Shown piece after piece: positions 58,931 through 64,000 of a DNA stretch of 64,000 nt. The stretch is from Cyathus striatus (Eukaryota > Basidiomycota > Agaricomycetes > Agaricales > Nidulariaceae). The translations under genes and the position numbers were made by a program. Within the stretch, counting starts at the first letter, position 1. Each line of letters begins with the position of its first letter. The DNA lies in contig JAOVFP010000009.1 of NCBI GenBank assembly GCA_025738555.1, positions 3,534,001-3,598,000 of the forward strand, read 5' to 3'. The notes beneath the pieces were generated by a model that was given only the letters and a program-made list of their open reading frames with translations, searched no databases and had not been told where the DNA came from.

Positions 58931-59709
58931 GACTGGAGGGGTATTTTCGTGAGAAAGGTAAGGAATATGTTCGTATATTTCTTTTTCTTTTCCTCTTTTT
59001 ACAGCGTACTAATATGTTGTGTTTTAGCGATTAGACGAAGGATATCCTATTGACTTCCAGGTACAACTAGTAGCGCTCATAGAGTACAATGGATTTACAC
59101 ATTTTCTAGGATCTTGTCTCTAGATTCACCCTCGATTCTACTAGCGAATTTCTTTTCGGCAACAACGTGCAATCCCTAAGCGCTGGTCTCGCCTATCCAG
59201 AGTCTTCGTTGAAAATTAATCCTCCGACATTCGAAAATCACCCTTCGAAAAGCTACGTTTCTGCTTTTCTCGAGGGACAATTTAAACTTGCATCAAGGAT
59301 TAATTTTGGGGAAATATGGTCCCTCGCAGAACTACTCGGCGATCAAATTTCTCCAAGTAGGAAGATCGTAGACGAGTTCCTCGCACCGCTCATGAATAAT
59401 GCAATTAGAAAGAAACACGAACATAAACATGAGATCAAGAAAGAGGAAGCAGGAAATTTGCTAGATTATCTTGTTGATGTAGAGCAGGTGTTTCGCCTGC
59501 ACTACAAAAATCAAGATATTACAATTTCCATTACGTAATCAAGTGATGCGCGCATTGACGCGTTTGCACGTTCTCTCTCTCGCTGATTCCCTCCAACGCC
59601 GACACTTCCACATCGCCTCGAACGCCGCTATTACTCAAGATCGTCGGTATCGCGCACTACCAAGGCCCATTAAAATGCGCAGTTTGCTTTACAAAGGCTG
59701 TGTCAGCAC

Positions 59710-62604
59710 TATGAGGGTCAAAGTGCACATTTATTGTGCCGCGCAACTTTTTTTGGTGAGCGCGCAACTTTTTCGGGGGGTTATTCGGCGCAACTTTTTA
59801 CATGAGGCCACAACTTTTTTTTCAGCACAACTTTTTTCTGGGAGCGCAACTTTTTCTTTTTCTGTGTGAATCATTTTTATGATCTAAACGACACCACTTA
59901 GATTAACCAGTTTATGGTTTCATACATGAAATAAAACAACTTTTTATACAGTTATTTGAACAAAGCTTATATATATATATATGAATCTACTCCAAGCCAC
60001 ACGCTGTGCCAACCACATCGCATTAACTAAACCACTAGATAAACCACTTTCACATGAGGGAGATATGGGGCAAGCTTCACGAGAGCCTCAAGTGGGCCAA
60101 TGTAACGGCTTAAACTCCAATGAACCGAAGAGGAGATGAGAATTTATAGGCTGCTGGTGCTGACACAATCACGTCACTTGTATCTTACATAAGCGAGCTA
60201 AGTGGGAGCATAGTTGACATAGTGGGTGTGGAGAATGGGTCGGGGTATGGTGAATGCGGGTGATGGGTGGGGGAAATCGTTGTCATGATGGTGGCTGTGA
60301 CGACTTTTGCAGCTCAGGGGAGGACGGTTGCTGTGGCGCCTGTGTAGAGGTGCACTCTGAAGCCAGTAAAGGGGAGGCGAGATTGGGAGACACCTTAGAG
60401 GAAGGTGAAGAGGGGGAAGACGGAGAGGATTGGAGAATTTGGCAAGTGAGTGTCATGGTGAGGTAATGGAGGAGGTTCCCTGAGGCTAGGGAAGATGCTG
60501 TGTGGACTGGTTAATGAGAAGAGAGAAGGTAAAGAAAGGAACAAACTGGGTGGATTTGGGCGAAGTCCACTTCCCCATCCATATCCACAAGCTGCTCATC
60601 ACGCTTCCCAATGTGATTGAGCCTCCTGGAAGTCCTACAAGCTCCAAGGTGGTGATTCGTACACCACAGAGGAGCTTGCCTTCGTCGCGCTCAAAAGGGG
60701 AGGTGGGGGGAAACTTGGTGAATGTGTTGGATGCCTGGCCGAAGACACGAGCGGCTATTGTGTTGCAAGCCCAGCCCTCGATGTTGGTGATGGCACATGG
60801 GGTTGAAGGCTGCACGTGCGAGTGAGTTGTAGATTTTGGAAGAGAAGGAGAGTGGGCTTGCTGCAGTGGAAGCTAGATGGATATGGGCTGAAGCTGATGT
60901 CATGTTGTCGGCCTCTCATGTTCCCCTCTTCAAGCTCCTCTGCCAAAAAAGTGCCATAGTCCAGTTAAATTCCAAAGTGCTGATGATGGACATACCTATT
61001 ACTATAGATCCCCACCATAACCAAGTTAGTGCATCCAATGTGAAACACCAGCACTACAGTTGACAGAAAAAGAGAAAGTAGAAAAGTACTCACTTAGGCA
61101 ACTGAATGAACCATCAGAGGTGGGGATGCTACTGGCATCATTGATGCAGGCGTAGGACAGGCATTCTCTATGCGTACTGGCCTGAGAGCTGGAAGTTGCC
61201 TGTCAGTGGCCATGGTACCAGGGAAGAGCGGGAACAGCAGTGCTGCGTGTGAATGCGTTTCTGGGAATGAAGGCACACGAAGATAGGTGACAGTGACAGT
61301 AACGGTGACATGATGACGTTTGTGCCGGTTGCATAGGATATCAACAAATATACACGTGATATACTATGTATGTGTTTATTGGTACTATTTGGCAGCAGCT
61401 TCTGTGAGAATTAGTGCACAAATAATACCAATAAACACGTACACACTTAAATACAAACCCAGATGAATCACATGTAATTTTGTTGGTATCCCACGGCCCC
61501 TCTCTCCTCCTTCTCACTCTCCCTCGCTCTCCTCCCCTATCTCGCCCCCTTCTTCCCTTCTCCCCCTTCCTCCTCACCCACGTACTAGGCGACAAACATA
61601 GCGTCAAGCATTGCAAAGCCTGTTACCCTCGTCTCGCAAGTGACGAGTGTGGCTATTTCATCCCCTCCATCCTCTCCTCTTCTCGTCTAGCAAGTGACAT
61701 GTATAACGGCACGTGTAGCAACATCAAGCCCAATACAAGCACTGCCTCCTTTCCCTCCTTCTCCTCCCCTTCTCCTCCCTATCTTCTCGCCAGTGACATG
61801 TATCGATGTTTCCTCTCCCTTCCCTCCTCTACCTTCTCTGTCCCCACCTCCCATATGCGTAACAGCACATGTAGCAATGTCAAGCCCAAGATGAGCACTG
61901 CCTCCTGCGCTTCTCTGCCTCCCCTGCTTCACCTCGCCTGCTCTCTCCCCTTGCCCTTTTGCCTTCGTCTTGCAAGCGCCTTCTCCCTCTATCGTCTCGC
62001 AAGTGACAGAGGTGTACATTTTCCACTCTCGCCCTCTCTCCTCCCATACATGTCGTCTCGACGTCGACACCATACCACACCAGCTACCAGTAAACCACCC
62101 ACCGTCAGCTTGTCTCTCTGTCCTCGCTTGTCACTCGGCCCACCTCAAGCCTCCTACCCAGCAACGACTCCTGTTGCTGGCTGTCCACCGCTTGTGTGCA
62201 TTATGTGAAGGTGGACTTATCTGGTCTGGTGGTTGGTCAGTACATTGTGATGTGGTGCGGTGTGGTTGGGATGATGTGGTTGGGACAGTGCACAGTGGCG
62301 TGGAGTGATAGTAGATTCATGTATATAGTTCCTTCTCTAAAATTGTGTGTATAAAGTCCTGTATTTCATGTATGTAACCGTAAATAGGGCTTAATCTATA
62401 TGATATTGTTTAAAGTAATGTCTCACTTCAAAATGATAACTACATCGATATAAGTTGCGCAGAAAAAAGTTGCGCTGCCAGAAAAAAAAGTTGCGCTCCC
62501 AGAAAAAAGTTGCGCTGAAAAAAAAGTTGCGGCCTCGTGTAAAAAGTTGCGCGCTCACCAAAAAAAGTTGCGCGGCACAATAAATGTGCACTTTGACCCT
62601 CATA
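59710..62604. mobile_element. Element G: transposon with GCGCAACTTTTT terminal arrays
   Basis: 2895 bp, inserted in element X. Inverted termini begin TATGAGGGTCAAAGTGCACA and agree for more than 50 bp. TCAGCAC flanks both ends (59703-59709 and 62605-62611), a 7-bp duplication supported by comparison with the uninterrupted copy of X. Each end carries six or seven GCGCAACTTTTT words. The right half is pyrimidine-rich, with a 156-bp-spaced duplication (AGCAACATCAAGCCCAA near 61718, AGCAATGTCAAGCCCAA near 61874). No recognised transposase; it may be non-autonomous. Confidence 0.8.
60486..60946 (-). CDS. Unrecognised ORF inside element G
   Basis: Two overlapping minus-strand frames (60815-60486 and about 60946-60691) give coding-looking sequence such as FTKFPPTSPFERDEGKLLCG, LELVGLPGGSITLGSVMSSL and WIWMGKWTSPKSTQFVPFF. 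A frameshift or intron near 60700-60760 could join them. No domain was recognised. As the only coding-looking part of G it may be a TE-encoded protein fragment or captured host sequence. Confidence 0.3.
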
Positions 62605-63406
62605 TCAGCACCCTATGTCTCCCTCCCCCAAGTTTTACTTTACAAATTTTCTTCCAATTCATCGGTATGCTTTATGTTTCAAACATTTCCTTTTCTTCCA
62701 GTAAATCTACAATCTATACACCTTTAATTTCCGTTCTATTCAACCATTCCTCATTTAGTGATCTCCTTATTCTAATTTTATTTAAAAACCATGTATTTAC
62801 TTCCCCCCAATCCAGTTGAATTTCCTCCCCCTTTTCTCAATGCCTTAGAACACCCAAGGTCGAATGGATGTTCACCGACTCGCTAAATAATTTCTTTGTT
62901 TAGGCAACAACACATCTCTTACCTCTACATTGAGCAGACTGAAGGTATGCTTATTTGATTTCATTTCTGAGGTATACTAAGTTTACGTTGTGCTATTCCA
63001 GATACTATGGTTCTCATGGACGAAGTATGGTGATCTCATATTTGATATGTTAAGAAATTTCTGACGATTCGATGATTCTAGCTGGTTAATCTACTCGTTG
63101 CTGGACGCGATACCGTGCGCTACATTGTTACATCTATTATTCAACTGATCGTATATCTATATCAATAGACGGCATCACTTCTGACCTTTGCTGTATACAT
63201 GATGGCAGAGCACCCAGAAATGGCGCGAAAGCTTAGAGAGGAGGTTCTTAACACGATCGGTCCGGATAGTCCACCCACATACGATACTATCCGTGACATG
63301 AAGTACCTCAGAGCGTTCTTAAACGGTAGATTACGTACGTTGTGGACATACATATATATAGTTGGGACTCGCAGTAATTGCAGTGGACAATAATTGAAAG
63401 TGTACA

Positions 63407-63953
63407 TTAAGCTGCCATTTCACGTGCATCATTGCTGGCAGCAAATCTGAGGGTCCCAATTTCTACAATTGATTTTGAGTCATATGTCTTTCCTTGCATG
63501 ACCCGATATATAAGAACGACTGGAGTAAGAACCTAATTACTGACAGTAAGAATTGCCATAGGGTGTAATAACTATGATTCTCACCTGTAGCTGTCCAATA
63601 ATTTGATACATAACAATACCGGAAGGAGAGCCAGTCATGTTATATTTTTCGAGTGTGGGCCGGTCGAATGGTAGAATTGTTGCTAGTAATACCAGTTGCC
63701 CAATGCCAAGAAGAGCCTGGGACTCCACTAGCATAGTGGTGACATTTATATATTCGCTCCCGTGTTGTGTTCCTAAAGCCTTTCGAATTCTATAGCGAAA
63801 CAATAGGAGTCTTCCCACAATTAAAGATGTCAACAGCACATTCTGAGACAGAGCGAATACTTCAAACACTAGTAAATAAATAGCTGGATTTATGCCAGTC
63901 ATGATAACCTGCAGCATGCCAAAAGCTAATTCAAGAAAACATATGTATTCCAT
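63407..63953 (-). CDS. Seven-TM-type integral membrane protein, 3' part
   Basis: Basidiomycete multi-pass membrane protein of unknown function; the 5' end lies beyond the window. The visible exon gives IYLLVFEVFALSQNVLLTSL, IVGRLLLFRYRIRKALG, YINVTTMLVESQALLGIGQL, then MYQIIGQLQ. A 65-nt intron (63520-63584) leads to the last exon, VLIYRVMQGKTYDSKSIVEI, GTLRFAASND and a stop at 63407-63409. The MLVESQAL and GxIQ...RVMQGK blocks and the terminal TLRFAAS are standard for this family. It converges on the P450 pseudogene and ends 82 bases from its last exon. Confidence 0.75.
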
Positions 63954-64000
63954 TCCGATAAATAATAAAGTGGGTTACTTGAGTATCAAAGACTTACCTA

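Larger units (their letters stand above)
59478..62939 (-). mobile_element. Element X, copy 2, inside the P450 exon and split by element G
   Basis: Starts TGTAGAGCAGG and ends ACCTCTACA, flanked by TTGA on both sides (59474-59477 and 62940-62943). Without element G and its extra target copy its length is about 560 bp, close to copy 1 (568 bp). Removing it with one TTGA leaves the P450 frame open. Orientation is opposite to copy 1. Confidence 0.8.
59028..63325 (+). pseudogene. Cytochrome P450 (CYP63/CYP5037-like), interrupted and truncated
   Basis: Exons recovered: 59028-59060 (RLDEGYPIDFQ), a 49-nt intron, then 59110-59477 (DLVSRFTLDSTSEFLFGNNV ... NLLDYLV). After two nested insertions the same exon resumes at 62940 (EQTE). 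Small exons DTMVLMDE and LVNLLVAGRDT follow, then TASLLTFAVYMMAEHPEMAR to MKYLRAFLN (63325). Helix I is present (AGRDTTA), but the ExxR helix and heme-binding Cys region are absent before the next gene, and no N-terminal membrane anchor was found. The gene therefore lost its catalytic part in addition to being interrupted. The exon reading is open on both sides of the insertions. Confidence 0.85.

Overview
The window looks like nuclear DNA of a mushroom-forming basidiomycete (Agaricomycetes). Host genes are split by about 45-65 nt GT-AG introns. The recognisable families (group I P450s, a DUF6533 membrane protein, a 7-TM integral membrane protein, a UbiA prenyltransferase, a family-2 O-methyltransferase) and the KDZ-associated cysteine-cluster transposon protein are all typical of that group. 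Nothing bacterial, viral or organellar was recognised.

Layout. 1-22.5 kb is a stack of decayed, CpG-poor mobile elements: a foldback MITE, a satellite-filled element (A), a complete but decayed hAT transposon, a second satellite element (B), a Ty3/Gypsy pol relic with an LTR-like region, and a 7.5 kb KDZ-type element (D) with a smaller element (C) nested in its left end. 22.5-47.4 kb has normal CpG content and holds the host genes: a P450 (24.4-26.5, minus), a UbiA prenyltransferase (34.5-35.7, minus), a DUF6533 protein (37.7-39.2, plus) and an O-methyltransferase (39.8-41.7, plus). Small elements are scattered between them, including satellite element E. 48.2-57.7 kb is again repeat DNA: a 3.0 kb foldback element (F), a row of tRNA-derived SINEs and unassigned AT-rich sequence. 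58-64 kb holds a P450 pseudogene and the end of a 7-TM gene. The P450 exon is interrupted by one element (X), which is itself interrupted by another (G).

How the genes may work together. UbiA, the O-methyltransferase and the P450 could form a small route to a prenylated, methylated and oxidised aromatic compound. No backbone synthase lies in the window, so this is inference.

Most striking signals. (1) Elements A, C and E share short CAGTA.../...CTC termini, perfect 8-bp target duplications, element-specific subterminal k-mer arrays and a common GTGTCAC satellite core; B and D have the same termini but no clean duplication. (2) The Gypsy pol frame is broken by 13 TGA codons and no TAA or TAG, placed where arginine fits, which points to CpG decay of CGA. 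The A satellite units vary in the matching CG/TG/CA pattern. (3) The two nested insertions in the P450 exon can be subtracted exactly, leaving an open frame.
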